Assembly (NCBI GenBank): GCA_013360195.1
Contig: JABWCQ010000001.1
Coordinates: 1-64,000, forward strand
Source: a bacterium
GTDB lineage: Bacteria > Electryoneota > RPQS01
DNA length: 64,000 nt
Reading direction: 5' to 3'
The first letter of the stretch is position 1. Each line of letters starts with the position of its first letter. Made by a program: the position numbers and the translations under genes. Below are positions 40,668 through 48,954 of this stretch, in pieces. A model generated the notes under the pieces. That model made no database searches and was not told the DNA's origin. It saw only the letters and a list, made by a program, of their open reading frames with translations.

Positions 40668-42047
40668 ATGGCCAAAAATCGAATTCTTGTTGTAGACGAC
40701 GAACAGCACTTCCGTGATTGGTTAGTCCAAACTCTTAAGCGTAGAAATTACACGGTCGAAGCCTGCGAGGATGGGCTGACCGCACTCAACCTCCTTGAAG
40801 ACGGTCAACAGTTTGATGTGATCGTGACGGATGTCCGGATGCCTAAGATGTCCGGCCTCCAACTTCTGAGAACCGTACATGAGCGGTTTCCGGGAGTCGA
40901 TGTAGTTATCATGACGCAATACGGCAGCGTACCGGAAGCCGTGGCCGCCTTGAAAGACGGGGCAATCGACTTTCTCGAGAAGCCCTTCCCCCAAGAGACT
41001 CTCCTCCTGCGTATTCAGAAAGCCTTTGAATCGCGCAAGCTCAAACTCGAAAACTATCAGTTGAAACGTGAACTGGGCACGAAGTTTCAGTTCAACAACA
41101 TACTTGGTCAGTCGCCCAAGATGCTCGAGGTATTGGAGCAGCTCGAGATGATTGTGCCGACAAAAGCGACAGTGCTGATTCAAGGGGAATCAGGCACCGG
41201 CAAGGAATTGATCGCACGCGCCTTGCACGAAAACAGCCCGCGCCGGAACGGCCCGTTTGTAAAGATCAACTGTGCGGCGATGCCGGAAACACTCATGGAA
41301 TCGGAACTCTTCGGTCACGAGAAGGGTGCTTTTACGGGCGCAATCAAGACTGTGGAAGGCCGGTTTGCGATGGCGAACGGAGGGACGTTACTGTTAGATG
41401 AAGTTTCGGAAATGTCACCGACGATGCAGGCCAAACTGCTGCGGGTGCTTCAAGAACGGGAGTTTGAGAAACTCGGAGGGCGCGAGACCATCAAGATTGA
41501 CGTGAGAATCGTGGCTACGACGAACCGAGACTTGAAAAAGGCAATTTCCGAAGATCAGTTCCGCGAAGATTTGTATCACCGGCTAAACGTTTGTCCGATC
41601 AAGGTAAGTCCACTGCGCGAGCGTCGCGAGGATATTCCGGTTCTGGCAACGCACTTTGTGGCGTACTATGCCAATGAATACGCGAAGGATGTTCACGGGC
41701 TGGACGAAACGGCGATGGAGCAGCTTCTGAACTACGAGTGGCCGGGAAACGTGCGTGAACTTCAGCACAAGATGGAGCGGGCAGTTATCATGTGCGATGA
41801 GACCATGGTACGGACGAAGCACCTTTATCTGGACGGCATAGAGGCCGCGCCGCACTCAGAGACGATGTTTACCCTTGACGCACAGACGACTGCGACGCTG
41901 TCAGAGATAGAGAAGGCGGCGATCTTCCGGGCATTGCGCGTGCATGATAACAATCGCACGAAGACGGCGGAATCACTCGGCATCTCCATCCGAACATTAC
42001 GAAACAAACTGCGGGAATACCGGGAAGAAGGTATCTCCGTTGATTGA
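40668..42047 (+). CDS. Sigma54-dependent response regulator (NtrC family)
   Basis: The 459-residue activator has three domains. Residues 1-120 are a receiver with phosphoacceptor Asp55 in VTDVRMPKMSG. Residues about 140-375 are an AAA+ sigma54-interaction module with Walker A GESGTGKE, the sigma54-contacting GAFTGA loop and WPGNVREL. The C terminus is a Fis-type helix-turn-helix ending NRTKTAESLGISIRTLRNKLREYR. I chose ATG 40668, preceded by AGGAG; TTG 40623 is a weaker alternative. No kinase is adjacent. A sigma54-type element inside the flagellar operon 13 kb downstream makes it a candidate flagellar master regulator of the FlgR/FlrC kind. Confidence 0.94.
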   Translation: MAKNRILVVDDEQHFRDWLVQTLKRRNYTVEACEDGLTALNLLEDGQQFDVIVTDVRMPKMSGLQLLRTVHERFPGVDVVIMTQYGSVPEAVAALKDGAIDFLEKPFPQETLLLRIQKAFESRKLKLENYQLKRELGTKFQFNNILGQSPKMLEVLEQLEMIVPTKATVLIQGESGTGKELIARALHENSPRRNGPFVKINCAAMPETLMESELFGHEKGAFTGAIKTVEGRFAMANGGTLLLDEVSEMSPTMQAKLLRVLQEREFEKLGGRETIKIDVRIVATTNRDLKKAISEDQFREDLYHRLNVCPIKVSPLRERREDIPVLATHFVAYYANEYAKDVHGLDETAMEQLLNYEWPGNVRELQHKMERAVIMCDETMVRTKHLYLDGIEAAPHSETMFTLDAQTTATLSEIEKAAIFRALRVHDNNRTKTAESLGISIRTLRNKLREYREEGISVD

Positions 42048-42067
42048 TTGAATAGCTCCGAATTGAC

Positions 42068-42099
42068 AAAAGGGTTCCCTTCACGGGAACCCTTTTTGT
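42068..42099. terminator. Bidirectional terminator after the sigma54 regulator
   Basis: A perfect 12-bp stem (42068-42079 with 42085-42096, loop TTCAC) with As on one side and Ts on the other lies between convergent genes. It should work on both strands. Confidence 0.88.
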
Positions 42100-42121
42100 T
42101 TGCATCCACTCACTTCTTTGA

Positions 42122-43849
42122 CTACCGACGGGCAACGACTCTAAACATCGTGAGGTTGAGATGAAGCAGAGGAAGCGTTATTTCGCTCTCCTGCGTTGAC
42201 AATCCCGGGTCCTCCCAAACATAGCCGTCAAAAGAGACTTCGATGCCGTAAGACGCAGCGCCGACAACGTCCATCCAATCCAGCCGGAGTTCACCTGATT
42301 CCATATAACGAATTGTCAACTCACGCGGTATCGGTTCCGGCACCTGGTAGGCAGTACGCAATCTTTTTCCACTGATTGGATCAACGGCGACAATCCTTTC
42401 GCCGGCAAGCAGCGGACGCAGCAACGGGCATTGTCCGACAATGTCATCGGCCAAAACTGCGACGCCAAGCGGCTCGATGAGTATTTCTCCGCTTGGATCC
42501 GTCGTCCACACTTCTACGGGGTGAGTCCAAGTGCCGAATACAGTGCATTGCATGTCACCTTGCCACGGCCAAGGTTCGGTAATGCGCGGTTTGATGTTCA
42601 CAAACTCGAATCTGCGGCACATGAAACTGACATCCGCTCCTTCAGGCCCTCCCAAATCTTTTAGAAATGGCCGCTCGGCGTAAGCGGGGATCCAGCGGGA
42701 GAAGTGTGCGTCGCAATCATTCACAAGCAAGCCGAATCCATGCTGAGGGTGATTTGTCGGAGTAACACTTAACATATCCGTAATTTCAGGGAATTGCATT
42801 GCAGTCGCCCAGAGAGGTGTCGGACCGTCCGGCAGTTTGTTCCCGTCCATATCCGGCGCGACGATAATGAACTTCATCAATGTATCCACGAAGAAGTAAC
42901 AGTGCATTTGCTCACTATATGCAAATGAGTAAAGGCCGGGAGGATATCGCATCTGCCAGAAGGGGAAAGGCTGTACGACTTGACCGTGATCAATCATTGC
43001 GGCCGTGAGATGGCTTCCGCCATCCCGATGAGCACCGGCGAGCATGAGCAGGGATATGCCGGGCGCGAAGTAGTCTTCGAATCCATGCATGTCCGATACC
43101 TCGAGTGGTCCGAGGTCAAAGAGAATCTCCTGAGAGTCGCCGGGTTGAAATGCGGCAAGCTGCCAATTTTCGGGAGGGTCCTTCGGCAAGTAACGCACGA
43201 CCCAACTTGTCAGCCACGATGACTCGAGCATTTTCTTCAACGCATTGTAGGTATGAATGCGACGGTATTCCCTCAGTTTATCCCGAGTAAACCGGTAGTC
43301 GGCATCGGTACTGTCGAGACCAATTGAATCCTTGTAAGCGAGTTCCGCGCCGTAAGCCGGTATCTCGGTGTCAGTTTCGGGTAATGAATTGGATTGACCC
43401 TTGTGCGTGCCTTCGTGGACAAGCAACTCTTCAAGATAATCGGTGTTGCCGCTGCTTCCGGCGTCTGCGAGCACGTCATCGTTGATATTTATCTCGTCCC
43501 AGTATTCACCGCCTGCATAGTCGTCATTCAGCGTCTCCGCTTCCATTGTGCCCGATTCAAGCTGACCTTGCAGTGCGTTTGCCAACGTAGAGCAGGAGAC
43601 GGTTAGAGTGTTTCCGGCGGCGTCGGTGTATGTAATTGAATCCGGAGGCGGAGTGCGGATGGAATCAATAGCCTGGCGAACTGTTGTGCTTTCGCTTGAA
43701 GTAAGCGGCCGACCGCTCCAACTACTATCGTACTGAAAATCCAGCGGATTTCTGGAAGGAGGGCGAGATATCCACGATTCTGTCGCCGTAAGAATACCGG
43801 CAATGAATATCACTGACGCCGTCCAGAACATGATATTTCGAAATACCAT
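42122..43849 (-). CDS. Secreted protein with HEGTH zincin-like motif, unknown function
   Basis: A 575-residue protein with an N-terminal hydrophobic signal or anchor (residues 5-22) and a strong AAAGGAG ribosome site. The segment EELLVHEGTHKGQ contains HExxH (His145, Glu146, His149), the metal-binding motif of zincin peptidases; a glutamate in the following TEIPAYGAELAYK (Glu162 or Glu169) could be the third ligand. The rest (from about residue 230) is Trp/Pro-rich beta-type sequence with no recognised family. The ending WDEPGL-like 'ASYGIEVSFDGYVWED...FRVVARR' resembles an FN3-type fold. It may be an exported metallopeptidase; this is inference from one motif. Confidence 0.7.
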   Translation of the reverse strand: MVFRNIMFWTASVIFIAGILTATESWISRPPSRNPLDFQYDSSWSGRPLTSSESTTVRQAIDSIRTPPPDSITYTDAAGNTLTVSCSTLANALQGQLESGTMEAETLNDDYAGGEYWDEININDDVLADAGSSGNTDYLEELLVHEGTHKGQSNSLPETDTEIPAYGAELAYKDSIGLDSTDADYRFTRDKLREYRRIHTYNALKKMLESSWLTSWVVRYLPKDPPENWQLAAFQPGDSQEILFDLGPLEVSDMHGFEDYFAPGISLLMLAGAHRDGGSHLTAAMIDHGQVVQPFPFWQMRYPPGLYSFAYSEQMHCYFFVDTLMKFIIVAPDMDGNKLPDGPTPLWATAMQFPEITDMLSVTPTNHPQHGFGLLVNDCDAHFSRWIPAYAERPFLKDLGGPEGADVSFMCRRFEFVNIKPRITEPWPWQGDMQCTVFGTWTHPVEVWTTDPSGEILIEPLGVAVLADDIVGQCPLLRPLLAGERIVAVDPISGKRLRTAYQVPEPIPRELTIRYMESGELRLDWMDVVGAASYGIEVSFDGYVWEDPGLSTQESEITLPLLHLNLTMFRVVARR

Positions 43850-43908
43850 GATTCACTCCTTTCAACCATTACAAAAATCTGGGTGCGCAGGGAGCAGAGT
43901 GATGCACA

Positions 43909-43957
43909 AAAACAGAGCGAGCCTTCTAACCCATGCGCGGTTACGGAAGACTCGCTT
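43909..43957 (-). terminator. Hairpin with U tract in the leader of the HEGTH gene
   Basis: On the reverse strand the arms 43957-43947 and 43927-43917 pair with one mismatch, continuing into an inner GGTT/AACC stem with a two-base bulge; five Ts follow three bases later (43913-43909). It sits 60 bp before the start codon of the HEGTH gene, in the same direction, so it is either the end of an unseen small transcript or a leader attenuator. Confidence 0.5.
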
Positions 43958-44242
43958 TGACCTGCTTATCAGCCGAAACCGGCCGATATCGATTACCTGT
44001 TGTTTCAATATACCATGTCAATCTTCGTGAAGCAAGCGGAGCCTGAACTAAACAGAAAAATTGTGAACTTGTTCTGTCCAACGGTTAATGGATGAAAACA
44101 AGTGATGCAATTCATATATGCAGGATTACTGTGAACGTTCCTCGCGTGATGAGTCGATTGCTCCAGCAGCGACCAAATCATGATTCTGGAGTTGTTTATC
44201 CGAGAGCGTTAGCTTGTTTAAGTCGATAGCATCACTGGTTTG

Positions 44243-44342
44243 AGTTAGAGGCATAGGAAAACAATAACATGATTCTTGTCAATTCATGTGCTCTGAGCTA
44301 TGTCAATTGCGCAGGCAAGTTCAAGTTAGAGGAGTAGGAAAA
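44243..44342 (+). repeat. 19-bp imperfect direct repeat before the flagellar promoter
   Basis: Copies at 44243-44261 and 44324-44342 share 17 of 19 bases (AGTTAGAGG-NN-TAGGAAAA), 81 bp apart. A further shared TGTCAATT occurs at 44277 and 44301. They could be protein-binding sites for the flagellar promoter 110 bp downstream. Confidence 0.4.
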
Positions 44343-44452
44343 TGGTGCCGGAAGAAGAATATTAGACAAAGAACTTCCAAACTTAAGAGTCCGAGCTTCA
44401 AACGCTATGTACATATAAATCAATATGTTTTGGTGGATACTAACCAGCGGAT

Positions 44453-44480
44453 TAAAGTTTTGACGCGGTAGGCACGATAA
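44453..44480 (+). promoter_or_regulatory. Sigma28 (FliA/SigD)-like flagellar promoter
   Basis: TAAAGTTT at 44453-44460 is an exact match to the sigma28 -35 consensus. CACGATAA at 44473-44480 matches six of eight bases of the -10 GCCGATAA, with a 12-bp spacer (consensus 11). Transcription would begin near 44487, about 36 bases before the flgC ATG, and the transcript would include the AAGGGA ribosome site. Confidence 0.65.
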
Positions 44481-44522
44481 CTGCTTATTGCACTCGTGGC
44501 AAAAAAGTTCAAGGGAAACTTC

Positions 44523-45011
44523 ATGGAAATCCATCCCCTCTTCAACGGTATGAACACAAGCACGTCGGGAATGACCGCTCAGCGCAAGCGAATGAATGCG
44601 ATCGCTGAGAACATTGCCAATATCGAGACTACCCGCACGGAAGAGGGTGGTCCGTACCGCAGGAAGGACACAGTGCTCTCTGAAGAGAAACGATTTGAAG
44701 CAGTGCTTGAGCGCGGCACACACCAGAAACTGGCAAGGTCAGACGGCAGCCACATGTTTGGCCGTTCGGAAGCCAAGATTCTCGCTCCGTCCAACGGAGT
44801 AACGGCTTCGATACAAGAAGATCAAAGCCCTTTCCGCGAAGTATATGATCCGAGCCATCCCGATGCGGACGAGAACGGAATTGTGCGCATGCCCAATGTA
44901 GACATTGTGCAGGAAATGACTGAGCTAATCAGCGCCTCGAGAGCCTTTGAAGCTAATGTCACGGCGTTTAATGCGACCAAGGCGATGATGAAGAAAGCGC
45001 TTGAACTATAA
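44523..45011 (+). CDS. flgC: Flagellar proximal rod protein FlgC
   Basis: Forms part of the periplasmic rod of the basal body, exported by the flagellar type III system. The 162-residue protein has the N-terminal rod signature (SGMTAQRKRMNAIAENIANIETTRTEEGGPYRRK) and the C-terminal partner (DIVQEMTELISASRAFEANVTAFNATKAMMKKAL), the two helices that pack in rod and hook proteins. I prefer ATG 44523, with AAGGGA six bases upstream; GTG 44496 would add nine residues not seen in FlgC. It is the first gene of the operon; its usual upstream partner flgB is missing here. Confidence 0.94.
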   Translation: MEIHPLFNGMNTSTSGMTAQRKRMNAIAENIANIETTRTEEGGPYRRKDTVLSEEKRFEAVLERGTHQKLARSDGSHMFGRSEAKILAPSNGVTASIQEDQSPFREVYDPSHPDADENGIVRMPNVDIVQEMTELISASRAFEANVTAFNATKAMMKKALEL

Positions 45012-45014
45012 TCC

Positions 45015-45209
45015 ATGAAAATCAACTCCAGCTACACTTCCACCGTATCTCTGCAGCAGAAAGTTGCAGGTCAGCAGAGTACGCAGCCTGCCGGGCAGCG
45101 GGACGACGCTGAGGCCAGACTGCGCGAACTCATCGCACAAAAGCATGCTGAATTTGATCGCTTCCGCCCGGTCGAAGAGCTGGGCAAACATCTTGACTTG
45201 AGGGCCTGA
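45015..45209 (+). CDS. Small protein between flgC and fliE, possibly FlgM-like
   Basis: A 64-residue ORF fills the gap between flgC and fliE with 3-nt and 1-nt spacing, which strongly suggests a real, co-translated gene. It opens MKINSSYTSTVSLQQK, is Gln/Ser/Thr-rich to about residue 28, then forms charged helices (RLRELIAQKHAEFDRF and RPVEELGKHLDL). The MKIN start and helix-turn-helix end recall the anti-sigma28 factor FlgM, but it is shorter than the usual 85-100 residues and the match is weak. No family is firmly recognised. Confidence 0.65.
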   Translation: MKINSSYTSTVSLQQKVAGQQSTQPAGQRDDAEARLRELIAQKHAEFDRFRPVEELGKHLDLRA

Positions 45210-45210
45210 C

Positions 45211-45510
45211 ATGATTTACGGTATTGACAGTATCAAACCGATTCCGCCGATTGCCGAAGGCACACAGCCCAAGGCAGCACCCGGAGCAGGCGAGTCATTT
45301 GGCGACACTCTATCGAACTTCATCGGCAACGTCAACGCGATGCAGGTGCAGGCGGGCGAGAAGACACAGCAATTTGCGACCGGACAGATTCAGGATATCC
45401 ATGAAGTCATGGCGGCTGTCGAGGAGGCATCCATCTCGATGGCACTGCTCCTGGAAATTCGCAAGAAGGCGCTTGAAGGGTATCAGGAGCTAATGAGAAC
45501 GCCGGTATAA
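45211..45510 (+). CDS. fliE: Flagellar hook-basal body protein FliE
   Basis: The adaptor that joins the MS ring to the proximal rod. The 99 residues include SFGDTLSNFIGNVNAMQVQAGEKTQ and the C-terminal DIHEVMAAVEEASISMALLLEIRKKALEGYQELMR, which is diagnostic of FliE. The order flgC-fliE-fliF is conserved across phyla. Confidence 0.95.
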   Translation: MIYGIDSIKPIPPIAEGTQPKAAPGAGESFGDTLSNFIGNVNAMQVQAGEKTQQFATGQIQDIHEVMAAVEEASISMALLLEIRKKALEGYQELMRTPV

Positions 45511-45541
45511 TCAGGGCGAGTAAACACGAACATTTCAATAC

Positions 45542-47248
45542 ATGGGCAATCCACTCGACACTCTGCGTGAACTCTGGCAACGGCTGACCATCAATCAGCG
45601 GGCAATGCTAATCATCGGCGTCGGTCTGATCGTGGCGATTTCGGCTGCGGCAATCACGTATACGACTCGTCCGGTGATGGCGACGCTATACAGCGGACTT
45701 GAGTCAAAGGATGCGGCGGCGGTCGCCGATCAACTTCGGGACGAGAAGATACCGTTTGACGTGACAAGCGACGGGACAATTAAAGTCCCGCAACAGCATG
45801 TTAACACTCTGCGATTGACATTTGCCGAGAAGGGAATCCCGCACTCGGGTGAACTTGGATACGAGATATTTGACAAGCCGCAACTTGGCTTGACAGATCA
45901 GCTTCAGAAACTGAATCAGCGTCGGGCAGTTGAAGGCGAGCTGGCGCGAACCATGTCATCAATAGAGGGCGTCGAGAATGCCCGTGTGCATCTCGTGGTG
46001 CCTGAGCAGCGGTTGTTCAAAGAGGACCAGAAGCCCGCGACAGCGTCAGTTGTGCTCACTCTGAAGCCGGGTTTCAGCATGAGCAAGAAGCAGGTCGCTG
46101 CTTTGACCACGCTGACGGCATATGCTGTGGAAGGACTTGACCCGGAGCATGTAACAATTATGGATTCGGAGGGCAATCCACTGACGAACGGGCCGCGCGA
46201 TGACCTGGCGGGATTATCGTCGACGCAGCTTGAAATGCAGACAATGGTTGAACAAGAGCTCGAACGAAAGGCGCAGTCGCTTTTATCTGATGTGGTCGGT
46301 CCGGGGAGATCCCGTGTCGAAGTCACGGTGAAATTGAATTGGAATCGGATTGAGCGGACTTCAGAGGATTACAATCCAGATAGGGTTGCGACACTTTCCG
46401 AGGAAACTCAGACGAGCGATGACCCGAATACCGGCGCCTCCGAAAAAAGCGTGACCAATTACCAAGTTCCGAGAACAGTAGAAAAGGTTGTGCCGGAAGT
46501 AGGGAACGTAGAAAAGATATGGGCATCCGTTTTGATTGACGGGAATTACACGAGCAATGTGGACTCGGCAGGCAACGCGGTCTTGCAGTATGTGGAGCGA
46601 ACTCCTCAGGAGCTTGAGAAATTCAGGCAGATGGTGTCAAGCGCGCTGGGAATTGACGCAAACCGCAGTGATGAATTGACGGTCATGTCATTTCAGTTCA
46701 ACGAGACAACTGCGCTGTTGACTCCTGCGGTTCAGACTCCGACAAACTGGCTGTCGCTGCTCATGCAATACGCAGACAAGATTATTCTTGCGCTGGTGCT
46801 CGTTCTGGCCTTCTTTGCTATTCGCAGTGTGATGAATAGGATGAGTGAGAGACTTCCGTCTCTGCCTCACGGAGCGGCGGTGATGCAGTTGGGACCGGGC
46901 GGACAGCCAGTAATGATGGCGGCTGCCGCACACGGAGGTCAACTTGCAGCGAGCGCGCCCGCAGCCGGTCAGCTCCCGCACGCCACGTACGACAATTCAG
47001 CCAGCGGTGGTTCGGTCAGTCCAATGGGAACAGCCGCAGCGGTGATGAATGCTCCAGCGGGTCCCAAGGTCGTGTTCAAGAGCCAGACAGAGGGTCCACA
47101 ACTAATCGAGATCGATGATGGCGGACCGTCAGTTGAGGCGATTCGGGCTCAGGAAATGCTAAACAGGACCGTGCAGTTTGTAATGAACAAACCGGAGAAC
47201 GCGGCACAAATTCTTAGAAGCTGGGTGGCAGATGGCGCAAACCAATAA
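45542..47248 (+). CDS. fliF: Flagellar MS-ring protein FliF
   Basis: Builds the inner-membrane MS ring on which the motor and export gate assemble. The 568 residues have two membrane segments, about residues 22-42 and 413-432, with the ring-building periplasmic part between them (RPVMATLYSGLESKDAAAV, LGLTDQLQKLNQRRAVEGELART, ENARVHLVVPEQRLF). The cytoplasmic tail ends NRTVQFVMNKPENAAQILRSWV, the FliG-binding segment. The fliG start overlaps it by 17 nt. Confidence 0.96.
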   Translation: MGNPLDTLRELWQRLTINQRAMLIIGVGLIVAISAAAITYTTRPVMATLYSGLESKDAAAVADQLRDEKIPFDVTSDGTIKVPQQHVNTLRLTFAEKGIPHSGELGYEIFDKPQLGLTDQLQKLNQRRAVEGELARTMSSIEGVENARVHLVVPEQRLFKEDQKPATASVVLTLKPGFSMSKKQVAALTTLTAYAVEGLDPEHVTIMDSEGNPLTNGPRDDLAGLSSTQLEMQTMVEQELERKAQSLLSDVVGPGRSRVEVTVKLNWNRIERTSEDYNPDRVATLSEETQTSDDPNTGASEKSVTNYQVPRTVEKVVPEVGNVEKIWASVLIDGNYTSNVDSAGNAVLQYVERTPQELEKFRQMVSSALGIDANRSDELTVMSFQFNETTALLTPAVQTPTNWLSLLMQYADKIILALVLVLAFFAIRSVMNRMSERLPSLPHGAAVMQLGPGGQPVMMAAAAHGGQLAASAPAAGQLPHATYDNSASGGSVSPMGTAAAVMNAPAGPKVVFKSQTEGPQLIEIDDGGPSVEAIRAQEMLNRTVQFVMNKPENAAQILRSWVADGANQ

Positions 47249-48254
47249 ACCGACTCCGCAGCGAATCACAAATCTCCAGAAGGCCGCGGTGCTGATGATT
47301 TCCATCGGCCCGGACGCTTCGGCAGAGCTTTACAAACGGCTGCAGCAAGAGGAGATTGAAGAAATCACCAAAGAAATGCTGCGTCTCAGAAACGTAGATT
47401 CGGCTTTGGCAAATTCTGTTGTGGAAGAGTTTTACCACATGATGTCGGCGCAGGACTTCGTTGCTGTCGGCGGTATACAATACGCAGAGGAAGTTCTCAA
47501 TCGCTCACTTGGACAGGAGAAGGCGGTCGAAATCATTCGCCGTATAGAGCGCATGATTCGAGTCAAAGGCTTTAATGTCTTGAAGAACGTCGATGCAAAT
47601 CAGCTTCTCGCATTCATGCAGAAAGAACACCCGCAAACGATCGCCTTCGTGCTTAGCCAGCTGCAGCCCGCACAGAGCGCGCAGATTCTTGCTGATCTCT
47701 CGCCGGACCTGCAGGCTGAGGTCATGATGAGATATGCAAACATGGAGCGGGTTGCTCCGGAGACGATTTCCGCCGTAGAGGCTGTTCTTGAATCGCGAGT
47801 TGACTTTTCGCAAAGCTCAAGCAAGCTTGGCGGCGTGAAGGCTGCCGCTGAGATTCTAAATCTTATTGGAACGTCTGCGGAGCGCTCAATCTTGGCGAAG
47901 ATTAATGAGCGTGCGCCGGAACTTGCCACCGAGATGAAGAATCTCATGTTTGTGTTCGAGGATATCATCCAGCTTGATGATCGGTCGATTCAAAAGGTGC
48001 TTAAAGAAGTTGACAACAAGGACCTCGCACTTGCGTTGAAGCATGTCAATCCGGATGTCAAGGCGAGAGTTCTGGCAAATATGTCCGAGCGTGCGGCCGA
48101 GACAATCAAGGAGGAAATCGAGTATATGGGACCTGTGCGGCTCAAGGAAGTAGAAGTTGCACAGCAGCAGGTTGTTGACACAATTCGCAAGCTTGAAGAG
48201 CAGGGTCAGATCGTCGTGGCAACGGGAAGCAAGGGCGAGGTCATGGTGGAGTAG
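47232..48254 (+). CDS. fliG: Flagellar motor switch protein FliG
   Basis: Rotor component that couples torque to the stator and switching to FliM. The 340 residues contain the N-terminal MS-ring-binding domain, the EHPQT motif in KEHPQTIAFVLSQL, and the C-terminal torque helix with charged residues in DIIQLDDRSIQKVLKEVDNKDLALAL, ending VEVAQQQVVDTIRKLEEQGQI. The start is ATG 47232, inside the fliF end. Confidence 0.96.
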   Translation: MAQTNKPTPQRITNLQKAAVLMISIGPDASAELYKRLQQEEIEEITKEMLRLRNVDSALANSVVEEFYHMMSAQDFVAVGGIQYAEEVLNRSLGQEKAVEIIRRIERMIRVKGFNVLKNVDANQLLAFMQKEHPQTIAFVLSQLQPAQSAQILADLSPDLQAEVMMRYANMERVAPETISAVEAVLESRVDFSQSSSKLGGVKAAAEILNLIGTSAERSILAKINERAPELATEMKNLMFVFEDIIQLDDRSIQKVLKEVDNKDLALALKHVNPDVKARVLANMSERAAETIKEEIEYMGPVRLKEVEVAQQQVVDTIRKLEEQGQIVVATGSKGEVMVE

Positions 48255-48255
48255 T

Positions 48256-48954
48256 ATGGGAAAGGTACTGAGATTAGCAGACGATGCGGCAATTACGCCC
48301 GCACAATTCACCAGATTCACTGAACGGCCTGTGAACTTTTTCAAGGAAGTTGTGCAGGATCCGGCTAGACCTGTCCGGCCGGCAACGTTGCTTGGAACGA
48401 ACGCCGCGCTTCGTGTTCCGGAGTCAGAACGAAAGCGTCATGCCGCTGAGGTCGAGAGAGCTCGATTGGAGGGAATTGAGCAAGGCAAGATTCTTGGACG
48501 CGACATCGCCTTCCGGGAGCTTTCGCCCGCACTCGAGCTTATGGAGCAATACGCTCAAATGCTGATCGCTGAACGCGCAGATTTAGCTTTGCGATTTGAA
48601 GATCAGCTCGTCAGCCTTGCGACTCAAATGGCCGAGAAAATCTTGAACACCGAGCTTCAGATCAAGCCCGAACTGCTTGCGGGAATTGTGAAGAATGCTT
48701 TGCGCTCCATCGGGGAGGCAAAGCAGGTAACGGTCAGAGTGCATCCCAAGGATCTTGAGATTCTGCGTGACAAGACTTCAGAAATAGCGAGTACTCTTTC
48801 TTCATCGGCGGTGCTCGACCTTCGTCCGGATGAGAGCTTGAGTCGCGGCGATTGCTTGATCGATTCAGATATTGGTTCGCTTGATGCGCGGCTGGCTACA
48901 CAGCTTTCAACTTTGAAACAACAGCTTGAAATGTCGTTGGAGAAGCGAGCGTGA
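48256..48954 (+). CDS. fliH: Flagellar export ATPase regulator FliH
   Basis: Binds and restrains the FliI ATPase and docks it to the C ring. The 232-residue protein has a charged coiled N-terminal half (ERKRHAAEVERARLEGIEQGK) and the FliH/HrpE-type C-terminal domain (LATQMAEKILNTELQIKPELLAGIVKNALRSI, then VRVHPKDLEILRD). ATG 48256 lies 1 nt after the fliG stop; the open frame further upstream lies inside fliG. Overlaps fliI by 4 nt. Confidence 0.9.
   Translation: MGKVLRLADDAAITPAQFTRFTERPVNFFKEVVQDPARPVRPATLLGTNAALRVPESERKRHAAEVERARLEGIEQGKILGRDIAFRELSPALELMEQYAQMLIAERADLALRFEDQLVSLATQMAEKILNTELQIKPELLAGIVKNALRSIGEAKQVTVRVHPKDLEILRDKTSEIASTLSSSAVLDLRPDESLSRGDCLIDSDIGSLDARLATQLSTLKQQLEMSLEKRA

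Larger units (their letters stand above)
43850..44522. other. Gene-free region upstream of the flagellar operon
   Basis: 673 bp without a supportable gene. It contains a long imperfect hairpin (43917-43957) followed by a T run on the reverse strand, a 19-bp imperfect direct repeat (44243 and 44324), a small dyad ACATGA...TCATGT (44267-44288) and a sigma28-like promoter just before flgC. I looked for an flgB-like frame here and found none. Confidence 0.6.

Noticed and set aside
43909-43957. Possible c-di-GMP (GEMM) riboswitch before the HEGTH gene
   Set aside because: I compared it with the conserved GEMM core and found no match beyond a CAAAGC. Only the hairpin and T run were kept.
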